A stretch of 53,960 nt of DNA from an uncultured Archangium sp. (GTDB lineage: Bacteria > Myxococcota > Myxococcia > Myxococcales > Myxococcaceae). The notes beneath the pieces were generated by a model. The model had not been told where the DNA came from and searched no databases. It saw nothing but the letters and a program-made list of their open reading frames with translations. Location of the stretch: NCBI GenBank assembly GCA_903905455.1, contig CAIVGN010000059.1:1-53960 (forward strand), given 5' to 3'. Below, one piece after another: positions 1-8,068 of the stretch (the first letter of the stretch is position 1; each line of letters begins with the position of its first letter). The position numbers were made by a program, and so were the translations under genes.

Positions 1-1
1 G

Positions 2-367
2 AAGGGCGCTCGCTTCCTCGCCTTCCTCGACGGTGGTGGTGGCCTGGTCGCTGACGGCGCGCTGCTCAGCCTCACCCACGAGCGCTCCGTGCGCTCGCAG
101 TTCGAAGCCCCTCGGCCGGCGACCTCACCGCTCCCCGCGGGCAAGCTCTACCCCGTGCCCGCGGACTGGAAGAAGGGAACGGTCGCCGCGTTCTGCGAGG
201 CGCAGCTCAAGGGCTCCACGGTCACCGGCGGCCTGCAGTGCCGGACCGGCGAGGCCGTGCTGCTCGTGCCTGACCATGGTCGCCACCCGCTGCAGCCTTG
301 CGCCCAGGCGCCGTCACCGAGCGCGGTGATGTGGCGCGCGCTCCACTGCGCGATCCTCGTCCCCTGA
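2..367 (+). CDS. C-terminal end of an unrecognised protein (5' partial)
   Basis: The frame is open from the left edge of the window for 121 residues to a TGA at 365-367, with the strong G/C preference at third codon positions seen in the neighbouring genes. The visible part has no domain I recognise. It contains a KLYPVPADW stretch and two cysteines (in AAFCEAQL and LQCRTGE) that could form a disulfide in an exported protein; that is inference. The last 30 residues are Pro/Ala-rich and look less conserved. The start lies before the window, so length, signal peptide and function cannot be judged. Confidence 0.55.
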   Translation, partial: KGARFLAFLDGGGGLVADGALLSLTHERSVRSQFEAPRPATSPLPAGKLYPVPADWKKGTVAAFCEAQLKGSTVTGGLQCRTGEAVLLVPDHGRHPLQPCAQAPSPSAVMWRALHCAILVP

Positions 368-432
368 CTGGGGAAGAGCCCCTCGTCTCGGCGGCGCCGC
401 CCCGAAAGGAACATCCGAACCCACGCCCGAGC

Positions 433-452
433 CCTCCCTCGAGCAAGGGAGG
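433..452. other. GC-rich hairpin in the gap after the partial gene
   Basis: A perfect 7-bp inverted repeat, CCTCCCT / AGGGAGG, with a 6-nt loop lies 66 bases after the stop of the first gene. It has no T-run, so it is a weak candidate for transcription termination. It could equally be a small dispersed hairpin. The rest of the 368-582 gap shows no gene. Confidence 0.3.
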
Positions 453-582
453 TGACAACTGCGGGCTCCGGCCCCGTTTGTGTAGATGCCGTTGGAGTCG
501 AGCGGGCGGTGCCTGCAACGCGCCGAGAAGAAGCTTCGGAGACGCCCCGGCGCAGGCGACTTCCCGCGCTACGCGACCCGGC

Positions 583-1347
583 ATGGTGCTCTCGCTCCTG
601 TTCGCCCTCGCGCTCGTGGCCGCGCCCCCGACCCCCCTCCAGACCGCCCAGCGCCTCGAGCCCATCGGCTGGACAGCCGACCACCACGCAGTGGCGCTCC
701 GGGTCTTCTTCGGGGGAAGGGAGCTGGAGGTCCCGACCTGCGCCGGCTACCTCGACGCCGCAGGCAAGCCGTTCGATACGGGCCTCGCCATCGTGGTGCT
801 GAGGGATGGCGTGGTCCAGACCTCCATGGAGGTTCAGGCGCCGCCCGACAGCGGCGCGTGCACCCCGCCCGCCGAGGCCAGGAAGGCGCTCGACGTCGCG
901 AAGAAGATGCTCGACGAGCTGGGCATCGACCGCGCTGCGCCGGGCACGCGGCTCCCGGTGACGGTAGCGCGCGGCAAAGTGACGACCCGCAGCACCAGGG
1001 AACAGGACCTCAGGTCGACGTGGAAGGAGACCTGGCGCGCGCGCGACGGTGCGCAGACGCCGCTCGAGCTCGTCGCGTCCCTGAGCGACACCGTCGTCGA
1101 TGACACCTTCCACAAGGTCACTGCATCCGTGTCCTGGAAGCGCCGCAGCGCCGAGGCGGAACGCACGGGCACGCTGAAGCTGGGGCCCATCGACTGGTCG
1201 GCGAACATGGGCGGTGGCATCGGGTGGACGCTGCACGCCTTCGCCTCGCCCGGCGGGGACACCATCGTCGCGTTCCTCGTGCAGACCGTGTCCAACATGC
1301 GCGGCAGCTGGTCGGTCACCAGGGTCCTGCCGCTCGACGCGAAGTGA
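583..1347 (+). CDS. Secreted protein of unknown function
   Basis: 254 residues. The ATG at 583 is chosen because it begins a signal peptide (MVLSLLFALALVAAPPT) while the open frame upstream of it is Arg/Pro-rich and unlike a protein. The mature part begins with an LEPIGWTADHHAVALRV segment, recalling secreted proteins that compare a state with how the system 'sees' it, such as DUF2259-type proteins; the resemblance is weak. One Cys pair is possible (TCAGY, GACTPP). Its TGA overlaps the ATG of the cytochrome gene by one base, so the two are probably translated from one message. Role unknown; a periplasmic location is inferred from the signal peptide. Confidence 0.7.
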   Translation: MVLSLLFALALVAAPPTPLQTAQRLEPIGWTADHHAVALRVFFGGRELEVPTCAGYLDAAGKPFDTGLAIVVLRDGVVQTSMEVQAPPDSGACTPPAEARKALDVAKKMLDELGIDRAAPGTRLPVTVARGKVTTRSTREQDLRSTWKETWRARDGAQTPLELVASLSDTVVDDTFHKVTASVSWKRRSAEAERTGTLKLGPIDWSANMGGGIGWTLHAFASPGGDTIVAFLVQTVSNMRGSWSVTRVLPLDAK

Positions 1348-2189
1348 TGCTCTGGCTGACGCTCGTCCTTGCTGCAGGGCCGTGTGACGGCTGCCACCTC
1401 GAGGTGCACGCCGCGTACGCCAACTCGCTGCATTCCCGGGCGCATGACGACCCGGCGTTCGTCGCGTCCTGGACGAGAGTGTCGAAGCGACCGTGGTGTT
1501 CGACGTGTCACGACCCTTTGCGCACGGGCCGCGGCCTGACCTGCGAGCTGTGTCACGCAGAGGCCGCGCGCGCCCTCGAGGGTCACGAGCACCGCCCAGA
1601 GCCGGAGCTCGCGACCGCAGGCTTCTGTGGGCACTGCCACCAGTTCTCCGGCCCCGAGCCGCAGCTGGCGACGGTGCCGATGCAGGACACGGTGGCCGAA
1701 TGGAAAGCCGCGCGCGAGAAGGGGGAGGCGCGAACCTGTGTCGGCTGTCACTTTCGAGGTGTCGACCACGGCGCCCGCGGAGGGCACGAGGCGCAGAGTT
1801 CGCTGGAGGTGACGTCGACGACGAGGGGCTGCGTGACGCTCACGGCGCCCGACGTGGGCCACTCAGTGCCCACGGGTGACCCGTTTCATCAGCTGGTGTT
1901 GCGGCTGTGCGCCGACGCCTCGTGCAAGACCCCCGTGGCGAGCCGCTGGCTGCGCAGGACGCTGCTCCTCACCGACGCAGGCGTGGTCGAAGGCGAGGAC
2001 ACGCGGGTGCCAGCGGGTGTCCTCGGCCACCGCCAGGAGTGCTTTCCCGCATCGGCCTGGGGTGCGACGGCGTGGCAGCTCGAGGCCGTTCACGCCGAGG
2101 CCGGGCTCGAGGACGCCCCACCCGGTGAGCGCCGACGGGTGGTGGGCCGGGGTCTGCTCGGGTGGGGGCTGCGTCGCAAATCGCCGTGA
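1347..2189 (+). CDS. Five-haem c-type cytochrome
   Basis: 280 residues. Five CxxCH haem c sites are visible at residues 13-17, 51-55, 66-70, 94-98 and 131-135, and then about 140 residues without haem sites, including a GHSVPTGDPFHQL stretch seen in multihaem cytochromes of the c554 type. The N-terminus is a short hydrophobic leader directly before the first haem. Such proteins carry electrons in the periplasm; the substrate here is unknown. The ATG overlaps the stop of the upstream secreted protein. The last 40 residues are Arg/Gly-rich, and a second good coding frame begins inside them (see 2125-2343), so the C-terminus may be altered by a frameshift. Confidence 0.88.
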   Translation: MLWLTLVLAAGPCDGCHLEVHAAYANSLHSRAHDDPAFVASWTRVSKRPWCSTCHDPLRTGRGLTCELCHAEAARALEGHEHRPEPELATAGFCGHCHQFSGPEPQLATVPMQDTVAEWKAAREKGEARTCVGCHFRGVDHGARGGHEAQSSLEVTSTTRGCVTLTAPDVGHSVPTGDPFHQLVLRLCADASCKTPVASRWLRRTLLLTDAGVVEGEDTRVPAGVLGHRQECFPASAWGATAWQLEAVHAEAGLEDAPPGERRRVVGRGLLGWGLRRKSP

Positions 2190-2343
2190 CGGGTGGAGCG
2201 TCACCGGCACCGCCGCCGATGGCGCGATGCTCGAGTGGCGTGCACCGGAGCGCGTCGTCGCCTGGTGGCTGGGGACTGACGCCGCGATGCTCCTCACCGA
2301 GAGCGAGCTGCTGCGCGTCGAGGTCCGCCCGCGCCCACCCTGA
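2125..2343 (+). CDS. Possible 72-residue protein, or frameshifted tail of the cytochrome
   Basis: A GTG at 2125 opens a 72-codon frame that overlaps the end of the cytochrome gene by 65 bases and continues with strong coding character to a TGA at 2341-2343. The protein has a DGWSVTGTAADGAMLEW segment and a hydrophobic WWLGTDAAMLL stretch. Past 2189 nothing else explains this sequence, and the codon third positions are mostly G/C. Two readings fit: an independent small gene translated by coupling, or the true C-terminal end of the cytochrome reached by a one-base shift near 2110-2190. I cannot choose between them from the sequence alone. Confidence 0.4.
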   Translation: MSADGWWAGVCSGGGCVANRRDGWSVTGTAADGAMLEWRAPERVVAWWLGTDAAMLLTESELLRVEVRPRPP

Positions 2344-2485
2344 CGTTCCGCGTGACCGCGGCGAGACTTGGAGCGGTCCCGAAGGACCTCGCCGCGTGGC
2401 CCTCGCGAGGAAGGTGATGGCCCGTCGGTCGTCGTGCCGGGGGTGTAGGGCGCCTGCAATGCGGCGCTGGTCAGTCTGGTCGTGG

Positions 2486-4180
2486 ATGAGCGCGGAGGGC
2501 CACTTCAGCGACCCTGAGTCTCGCGACAAGGCGCTGGTCATGGGCATCGGCCTGCCGGTGGCCGTGCTCGTCAGCGTGGGCATGGTCTTGCTCTATGCCG
2601 CGCAGGGCGACTGGGGCGAGGTGCCCATCGCCGCGACCATCGCGGTCTCGTTCATCTTCATCACCCTGGGCTGGGCCCGGTGGCGCTCCTTCGAGTTCGT
2701 CACCCACTGCATGGCTGCCGCGCTCTCCTTCGTCTTCAGCGCCTCGGCGCTCTACAAGGGTGACGCGAGCTACCTCGCGCTGCTCGCCGTGGTGCCGGTG
2801 AGCGCGGCCTTCTACGCGACACCCCGGGTCGGCCTCACCTGGTCCGTGCTGGCGGTGCTCGTCACCACCGCCACGGCCGTGGGCCTCGAGCTGTCTTTGC
2901 CTCCGCCCTGGCAGCCGGGCCAGTCGATTCCCTACCTGGCGCGCTACGTCCTCTCGGTCATCTGCCTCGCGGGCATGGCCAGCGCCTTCCAGGTCAGCCG
3001 CACGCGCACCCTGCGGCGCATGAACGCCGCGCGGGAGGCCGCCGAGGCCGCCAGCCGCGCGAAGACCCGCTTCCTCGCCGCCATCAGCCACGACCTTCGC
3101 ACGCCCCTCAACGGCATCCTGGGCACCCTCGAGCTGTCCCGGCTGCGCAGGGACCTCCCCCCAGAAGTGCAGGAGCAACTGCAGGTCATCAACGACAGCG
3201 GCGCCACGCTGCTCGCCCTCATCAACGACCTCCTGGACCTCGCCCGCGTCGAAGCTGGGCGGCTGGAGATCAGCCCGCGCTCCTTCGACCCCAGGGCCGC
3301 CATCGAGCACGTCGGGCGGCTGCACGAGGCTCGCGCCGCCGCGCGCGGCCTCACCCTGGGCTGGCGCTGCGACTGGCTGGGAGACCGCTGGCTGCACGGT
3401 GACCCGGTGCGCCTGCAGCAGGTGCTGCACAACCTCGTCGGCAACGCCGTGAAGTTCACCGAGCGAGGTGAGGTACAGGTCACCGCGAGCCTGACCCCGG
3501 CCCAGGCGACCGGGCGCTGGCGGCTCGAGGTCGCCGTGCGCGACACCGGCCGCGGGATGACCGAGCAGCAGCTCGGCACCCTCTTCGTGCCCTTCACCCA
3601 GGTGCACGCTTCGGATGCCGCGACCGGCAGCGGGCTGGGCCTGGCCATCTCGCGCGCGCTGGTGGAACAGATGGGCGGCGTCGTGGAAGTTCGCTCCTCG
3701 CTGGGCCACGGCAGCACCTTCGCCGTTCGCCTCGAGCTCCCCGAGGCCGCCGCCGACCGCCCGGCTGCGCCTGCCGCCTCTCGGGAAGCCCTCGCCGGGC
3801 CCCCGCTGCGCGGGCACGTGCTGGTCGTGGACGACAACGCCATCAACCGCACGGTGGCCGCCGCGCTGCTCCAGCACCTGGGCCTCGAGGTCACGCTCGC
3901 CGAGGGGGGCCGGGCCGCGGTCGAGCTCGCCCTGAAGCAGCGCTTCGACCTCGTCCTGATGGACCTCCAGATGCCCGACCTCGACGGCGCAGAGGCCACC
4001 CGGCGTCTACGCGCGCACGAAGGCTCTACGCGCCGCACGCCGGTCCTGGCCCTCACGGCCAGCGCGCTGCCCGAGGAACTGGCGGCCTGCCTCGCGGCCG
4101 GCATGGACGAGGCGCTCACCAAGCCCATCCAGCTCCCGGAGCTGCGCCGCGCGCTCTCCCGGTGGCTCGAGCCTCGCTGA
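2486..4180 (+). CDS. Membrane-bound hybrid histidine kinase with receiver
   Basis: 564 residues from the ATG at 2486; an ATG at 2459 would add nine residues. About six membrane helices fill residues 18-170, then a short coiled linker. The HisKA domain has its phospho-accepting His at 202 (AISHDLRTPLNG). The ATPase domain shows the N box (HNLVGNAVKFT), G1 (DTGRGM) and G2 (GSGLGLA). A C-terminal receiver (VVDDNAIN) has its acceptor Asp at 493 (LMDLQMPDLDG) and the conserved Lys in TKP. It has no separate sensor domain beyond the membrane part, so it may sense a membrane or lipid-soluble signal. It follows the cytochrome gene in the same direction, but 140 bases separate them from the likely start. 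Confidence 0.92.
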   Translation: MSAEGHFSDPESRDKALVMGIGLPVAVLVSVGMVLLYAAQGDWGEVPIAATIAVSFIFITLGWARWRSFEFVTHCMAAALSFVFSASALYKGDASYLALLAVVPVSAAFYATPRVGLTWSVLAVLVTTATAVGLELSLPPPWQPGQSIPYLARYVLSVICLAGMASAFQVSRTRTLRRMNAAREAAEAASRAKTRFLAAISHDLRTPLNGILGTLELSRLRRDLPPEVQEQLQVINDSGATLLALINDLLDLARVEAGRLEISPRSFDPRAAIEHVGRLHEARAAARGLTLGWRCDWLGDRWLHGDPVRLQQVLHNLVGNAVKFTERGEVQVTASLTPAQATGRWRLEVAVRDTGRGMTEQQLGTLFVPFTQVHASDAATGSGLGLAISRALVEQMGGVVEVRSSLGHGSTFAVRLELPEAAADRPAAPAASREALAGPPLRGHVLVVDDNAINRTVAAALLQHLGLEVTLAEGGRAAVELALKQRFDLVLMDLQMPDLDGAEATRRLRAHEGSTRRTPVLALTASALPEELAACLAAGMDEALTKPIQLPELRRALSRWLEPR

Positions 4181-4201
4181 GCGCTGGACGCCGACGTGCC
4201 C

Positions 4202-4468
4202 TCAGCGCTCGAGCTTCAAGAAGGCGCGCACCGCCTTCGACTGGTCCTCCATGGAGGCGTGCTTCTCGATGCCGCCACCCGTCCAGCGCACTTCGATCGC
4301 GAGGTCGGGGATCTTCCGGCCCACCGAATACGCCATCCGGCTGCCCGACCTGTCTCCACGGGCCTCGAGCATCGCGCGCGCCACGAGCCACGAGCCCAGT
4401 GGCATGGCCACCACCTGGTCGATGGTCCTCCAGTCGAGAGAGGGGGCCTTGGCGAGCTGCTTCAACAT
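4202..4468 (-). CDS. Small conserved-looking protein of unknown function
   Basis: 88 residues if begun at the ATG at 4468, which has a GGGAGA-like ribosome site about eight bases upstream. It ends tail-to-tail with the hybrid kinase, 21 bases away. The sequence is charged with a central hydrophobic AMPLGSWLVARAMLEA helix and an IPDLAIEVRWTGGG strand; no domain is recognised. The third-position G/C pattern on this strand supports it against the overlapping plus-strand frames. The frame stays open further upstream, so a longer start is possible. Confidence 0.55.
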   Translation of the reverse strand: MLKQLAKAPSLDWRTIDQVVAMPLGSWLVARAMLEARGDRSGSRMAYSVGRKIPDLAIEVRWTGGGIEKHASMEDQSKAVRAFLKLER

Positions 4469-4583
4469 GCGCGGAGTCTCCCGGTCGCTCTCGAGACTCT
4501 CAATCGAGCGGCGCCTGGCAACCCCGCATGGTGCGGCGATGTGTCGCAGGGGCCACGCCGGGGCGACCAGTACGGTGCTTCGG

Positions 4584-5465
4584 ATGTGGAGGCTGTTGCT
4601 GGTGCTCACGGTGGGGGTGTCTTCGCTCGCGGCGGCCTGCCCCACGTGCAGCTGCGCCAACCCCGCGTTGACCGCCATGGGCGCCGAGCAACCGTTCGAA
4701 GGGCGCCTGCGCTTCGCCTCGACCTTCCGGGCCTGGTCCCAGACGGACGGCACCGCGGAGGTGGACCTTGCGCAGGTGCGGGAGCTCCGCCTCGACCTCA
4801 CCGCGAGCTGGACCCCGCTCAAGCGCTTCACCGTGTTGCTCAACGTGCCGCTCCAGGCCCGCGAGCGCACCGACGTCTCGTTGGCCAAAGAGCGCGGCTT
4901 CGGGCCCGGGGAGATCGACCTCTCGACCCGGTTCCTCCTCGTGGGGGCTGAAGGGATGCGCCCGCGGCACCTGCTGAACCTCGTGGTGAACGCGCGGCTG
5001 CCCACGGCGCCCACGCTGCGGGACGCGAGCGGGAAGGCGTTCGAGGTGGACGCGCAGCTCGGGGCCGGCGCCTTCGTGCCCGCGGCCGGGCTCTCGTGGA
5101 GCGCCTTCCTCGGAGACCAGTGGTCGACCTTCGTCTCGCTGGTGGGCGACGTACCGCTCGAGGGGCGCTACGGCCTGCGCCTCGGCCCGGGCGTGCAGCT
5201 CATCGGCGCGGCGCAGTTTCAACCGTGGTCCTGGCTGGGGCTGCGGGCCGGCCTCGACGCCCGCTCCGAAGCGATGTCCTTCGTGCGCGGCGTCGCCAGT
5301 CCTGCGCTCTCGGGGCTGTTGCTGCAGGCCCTGGCCGACGTGGTGGTCTCCCCGGTCTCGAGGTTGATGCTCACCGCGGGCGCGCGCGTGCCGTTCCTCG
5401 ACACCCGGCCGGGCCCGGTGAGCGCCACGCCGGTGTTCCTCCTCTCGGTGGTGGTGGACGTATGA
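4584..5465 (+). CDS. Secreted Cys-motif protein, likely outer-membrane barrel, in the MbnP/MbnH cluster
   Basis: 293 residues. The ATG at 4584 begins a signal peptide (MWRLLLVLTVGVSSLAAA) followed at once by CPTCSCANP, a three-Cys cluster that could bind a metal such as copper. The remainder alternates polar and hydrophobic residues in long strands and ends in a hydrophobic-aromatic strand (PVFLLSVVVDV), as in outer-membrane beta-barrels. It is the first gene of a run with a lipoprotein, an MbnP-like copper protein and MbnH, and overlaps the lipoprotein gene by four bases (ATGA). I infer a role as an outer-membrane transport or anchoring component for the copper pair; this has not been shown for this sequence. 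Confidence 0.75.
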   Translation: MWRLLLVLTVGVSSLAAACPTCSCANPALTAMGAEQPFEGRLRFASTFRAWSQTDGTAEVDLAQVRELRLDLTASWTPLKRFTVLLNVPLQARERTDVSLAKERGFGPGEIDLSTRFLLVGAEGMRPRHLLNLVVNARLPTAPTLRDASGKAFEVDAQLGAGAFVPAAGLSWSAFLGDQWSTFVSLVGDVPLEGRYGLRLGPGVQLIGAAQFQPWSWLGLRAGLDARSEAMSFVRGVASPALSGLLLQALADVVVSPVSRLMLTAGARVPFLDTRPGPVSATPVFLLSVVVDV

Positions 5466-6022
5466 GGTGGCTGCCGCTGGTGCTGCTCGCGGGCTGCGGG
5501 GTGAGCGAGCCGGGCCTCTCGGTGCACGTCACGCTGCAGGTCGGCGCGCCGCTCAGCGCCCAGGCCGCGTCGCTGGCGATTGAAGAGGTGGAGTTGGTGC
5601 CCTGCGCAGTGGCGCGGCCGTGGTGGCAGGCGCTCTCGCCCGTCTCCACCGCCTTTGCGCACGGGGTGGAGGCCGCGAACGCCACGCCGCGCAGGCGGGT
5701 GTCGCCGGTGCTGCTCGACCTCACGGTGGCCGAGGCGCAGGACGTGGCGCATTTCGCTCCCCCACCCGGCGCGTTGTGCGCGGTGAAGCTCACCTTCGCC
5801 CCGAGCACGGCCGACGCGCGGGCCCAGGGCACGACGCTGTTCCTCGAGCAGCCCTCCGTGCGGCAGGTGTCTACGAAGCGCTACGTGGTGACCAAGGCCT
5901 TCGAGGCGCGCGCGCTCGACGAGGGTGCACGCGAGCTCGAGTTCTCGCTGCGACTCGAGGCCGGGCAGGGCGCCGACGGCGACGAGACCCTGCGGGTGAT
6001 GCTGGGCACGCTCGCGCTGTGA
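5462..6022 (+). CDS. Lipoprotein in the MbnP/MbnH cluster
   Basis: 186 residues, starting at an ATG that overlaps the stop of the previous gene (ATGA). The leader MRWLPLVLLAGCG has a lipobox (LAGC, Cys 12). The mature part begins LSVHVTLQVG and has an AIEEVELVPC stretch that resembles proteins that bind a ligand between beta strands. One further Cys occurs in GALCAVKLTF. The gene order and coupling put it in the same transcript as the barrel-like protein upstream and the MbnP-like gene 57 bases downstream. Function unknown; an accessory role in periplasmic copper handling is inferred only from context. Confidence 0.7.
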   Translation: MRWLPLVLLAGCGVSEPGLSVHVTLQVGAPLSAQAASLAIEEVELVPCAVARPWWQALSPVSTAFAHGVEAANATPRRRVSPVLLDLTVAEAQDVAHFAPPPGALCAVKLTFAPSTADARAQGTTLFLEQPSVRQVSTKRYVVTKAFEARALDEGARELEFSLRLEAGQGADGDETLRVMLGTLAL

Positions 6023-6079
6023 GCGATGCGGCAACGTGTCGCACCGGCCCGCGCCCCGAAGCCCGCTAGGGGAGGCTGC

Positions 6080-6952
6080 ATGAACCGCTCTCCGCTCGTC
6101 CTCTGTGCGCTGCTCGCCGCCTGTGGCGCCCCGTCAACGACCATCGCCGATGCCGGCGAGCCCTCGCCGCACGTGCACGTGCACGAGCCGGTCACCGCCC
6201 TGCGCTTCGCGGCCAAAGTAGGCACTGACCACTTCGCCTGCGGCTCGACGTACCTGCTGGGCACCCCGCACACCCAGTACCAGCCGCGCGACTTGCGCTT
6301 CTACGTCTCGGAGCTGACGCTGGTGACCGACGAGGGGACCTCGGTGCCCTTCGTGCTCACCGCCGACGGCGCGTTCCAGGACGAGGGCCTCGCCCTGCTC
6401 GACTTCGAGGACGGCACCGGCGAGTGCGCCAACGGCACGGCGCCCACGCACACCACGCTGGCGGGCTTCGCGCCCGGCGACCACTACGTGGCCCTCGAGT
6501 TCACCGTGGGCGTGCCCTTCGCCCAGAATCACCAGGACGCGACGGCCGCGCCCGCGCCGCTGAACTCCACCGCGATGTTCTGGAACTGGCTGGGTGGCTA
6601 CAAGTTCCTGCGCATCGACGGCGTCACCACGGGGCTGCCCATGGGGCACAACCTGCACGTGGGCAGCACCGGCTGCGTGGCCGGCGCCACGCCGAACTCC
6701 GTGGCCTCGTGCAGCACGCCCAACCGCGCGCGCATCGCGCTCACCGGCTTCGAGGCCGCCACCAGCGTGGTGACCCTCGACCTCGCGGCGCTCTTCGAGG
6801 GCACCAACCTCGACACCAACGTGGCCCTGTCCGCGCCGGGCTGCATGTCCGCGGGCACCGACACCGACTGCGCCGTGCCCTTCGCGCACCTCGGGCTGCC
6901 CTTCGGCGTCGCGGCCGCCGTCCCCCAGACCGCCTTCACCCTGAGCCCGTGA
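6080..6952 (+). CDS. MbnP-like copper-binding lipoprotein (metallo-mystery pair, WxW/four-Cys family)
   Basis: 290 residues, with a strong GGGGAGG ribosome site before the ATG at 6080 and a lipobox at LLAAC (Cys 15). Family marks are clear: FACGSTY (Cys 54), DLRFYVSELTLV, LLDFEDGTGEC (Cys 116), VGVPFAQNHQD, the MFWNW motif (Trp 168 and 170), GYKFLRIDG, HVGSTGC (Cys 199) and Cys 211. MbnP proteins bind Cu(I), and in the characterised pair the partner MbnH oxidises a Trp of MbnP to kynurenine to build the copper site. MbnH follows with a four-base overlap. A His-rich HVHVHEP stretch just after the lipid anchor (residues 31-37) may add metal affinity. No methanobactin genes are visible, as is usual for most members. 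Confidence 0.9.
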   Translation: MNRSPLVLCALLAACGAPSTTIADAGEPSPHVHVHEPVTALRFAAKVGTDHFACGSTYLLGTPHTQYQPRDLRFYVSELTLVTDEGTSVPFVLTADGAFQDEGLALLDFEDGTGECANGTAPTHTTLAGFAPGDHYVALEFTVGVPFAQNHQDATAAPAPLNSTAMFWNWLGGYKFLRIDGVTTGLPMGHNLHVGSTGCVAGATPNSVASCSTPNRARIALTGFEAATSVVTLDLAALFEGTNLDTNVALSAPGCMSAGTDTDCAVPFAHLGLPFGVAAAVPQTAFTLSP

Positions 6953-8058
6953 ACGTGCGCTGGCTGCTCGTCGTCCCGGTCCTCCTTTCCTGTGCTCCGG
7001 CGACGAGCCCGAAGGCGGAGCCAGGCTGGGCCTGGAACCTGCCCGCCGGGTTCCCCACGCCCACCGTGCCCGCGGAGAACCCCATGTCGGCGGCGAAGGT
7101 CGAGCTGGGGCGCCGCCTCTTCTTCGACGTGCGCCTCTCGCGCAACGGCACCCAGGCCTGCGCCGGGTGTCACGAGCAGGCCCGCGCCTTCACCGACGCC
7201 CGCCCCGTGGCCATCGGGAGCACCGGGCAACACCACCGCCGCAACGCCCAGGGCCTGGCCAACGTGGCCTTTGCCTCCACGCTCACCTGGGCCAACCCGC
7301 TCGTCACCACGCTCGAGCGCCAGGCGCTGCTCCCGCTCTTCGGGGAGACGCCGGTGGAGCTGGGCTGGGCGGGCCACGAAGCCGAGCTGCTCACGCGCTT
7401 CGCCACCGACGCCGACATGGCCGAGCGCTTCGAGCACGCGTTCCCCGGCGAGGGCGTGACCCTCGACACCCTGACCCGCGCCCTGGGGAGCTTCGAGCGC
7501 ACGCTGATCAGCAGCCACGCCCCGTGGGACGCGTACACCGCCGGTGACGCGAGCGCCTTGAGCGACGACGCCCAGGCCGGCCTCCTGCTCTTCAACAGCG
7601 AGCGCCTCGAGTGCTACCACTGCCACACCGGCTTCACGTTCTCCGACTCGGTGGCCCACGCGGGCACCACGGTGGTGGAGAAGTTCTTCCACAACACCGG
7701 GCTCTACGACGTCGACGGCGCGGGCAGCTACCCGGCGACCGACACCGGCCTCGTGGAGGTCACCGAGCGCATCGGCGACATGGGCCGCTTCCGCGCGCCG
7801 TCGTTGCGCAACCTGCGCTTCACCGCGCCCTACCTCCACGACGGCAGCCTCGCCACCCTCGACCAGGTGCTCGACGCCTACGCCGCGGGAGGGTTGTCGC
7901 GGCAGCACACCGGCACGCCCAGCCCGCTGCAGAGCGACCTGGTGCGCGGCTTCACCCTGAGCCCCGGCGAGCGACGCCAGGTGCTCGCCTTCCTCGACGC
8001 GCTCAACGACGAGACCTTCGTCACCGACCCCGCACTCCGCGACCCGTGGCGGGAGTAG
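6949..8058 (+). CDS. MbnH-like di-haem enzyme (MauG/cytochrome c peroxidase superfamily, MXAN_0977 family)
   Basis: 369 residues from a GTG at 6949 that overlaps the stop of the MbnP-like gene (GTGA). The leader has a lipobox-like LLSC at residues 12-15. Two haem c sites are seen: CAGCH (71-75) and CYHCH (222-226), with family motifs LGRRLFFDVRLS, SCxGCH-type surroundings, FRAPSLRN and PYLHDGS. MbnH enzymes use a bis-Fe(IV)-type high-valent di-haem state to oxidise a Trp of MbnP. The overlap suggests fixed stoichiometry of enzyme and substrate. Length is normal for the family. An ordinary bacterial cytochrome c peroxidase is the alternative, but the MbnP neighbour argues against it. Confidence 0.9.
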   Translation: MNVRWLLVVPVLLSCAPATSPKAEPGWAWNLPAGFPTPTVPAENPMSAAKVELGRRLFFDVRLSRNGTQACAGCHEQARAFTDARPVAIGSTGQHHRRNAQGLANVAFASTLTWANPLVTTLERQALLPLFGETPVELGWAGHEAELLTRFATDADMAERFEHAFPGEGVTLDTLTRALGSFERTLISSHAPWDAYTAGDASALSDDAQAGLLLFNSERLECYHCHTGFTFSDSVAHAGTTVVEKFFHNTGLYDVDGAGSYPATDTGLVEVTERIGDMGRFRAPSLRNLRFTAPYLHDGSLATLDQVLDAYAAGGLSRQHTGTPSPLQSDLVRGFTLSPGERRQVLAFLDALNDETFVTDPALRDPWRE

Positions 8059-8068
8059 ACAGGGCCGC

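Noticed and set aside
2162-2485. N-terminal extension of the hybrid kinase to 2162
   Set aside because: The 108 extra residues are Arg/Ser/Cys-rich and the DNA there codes better in another frame (2125-2343).
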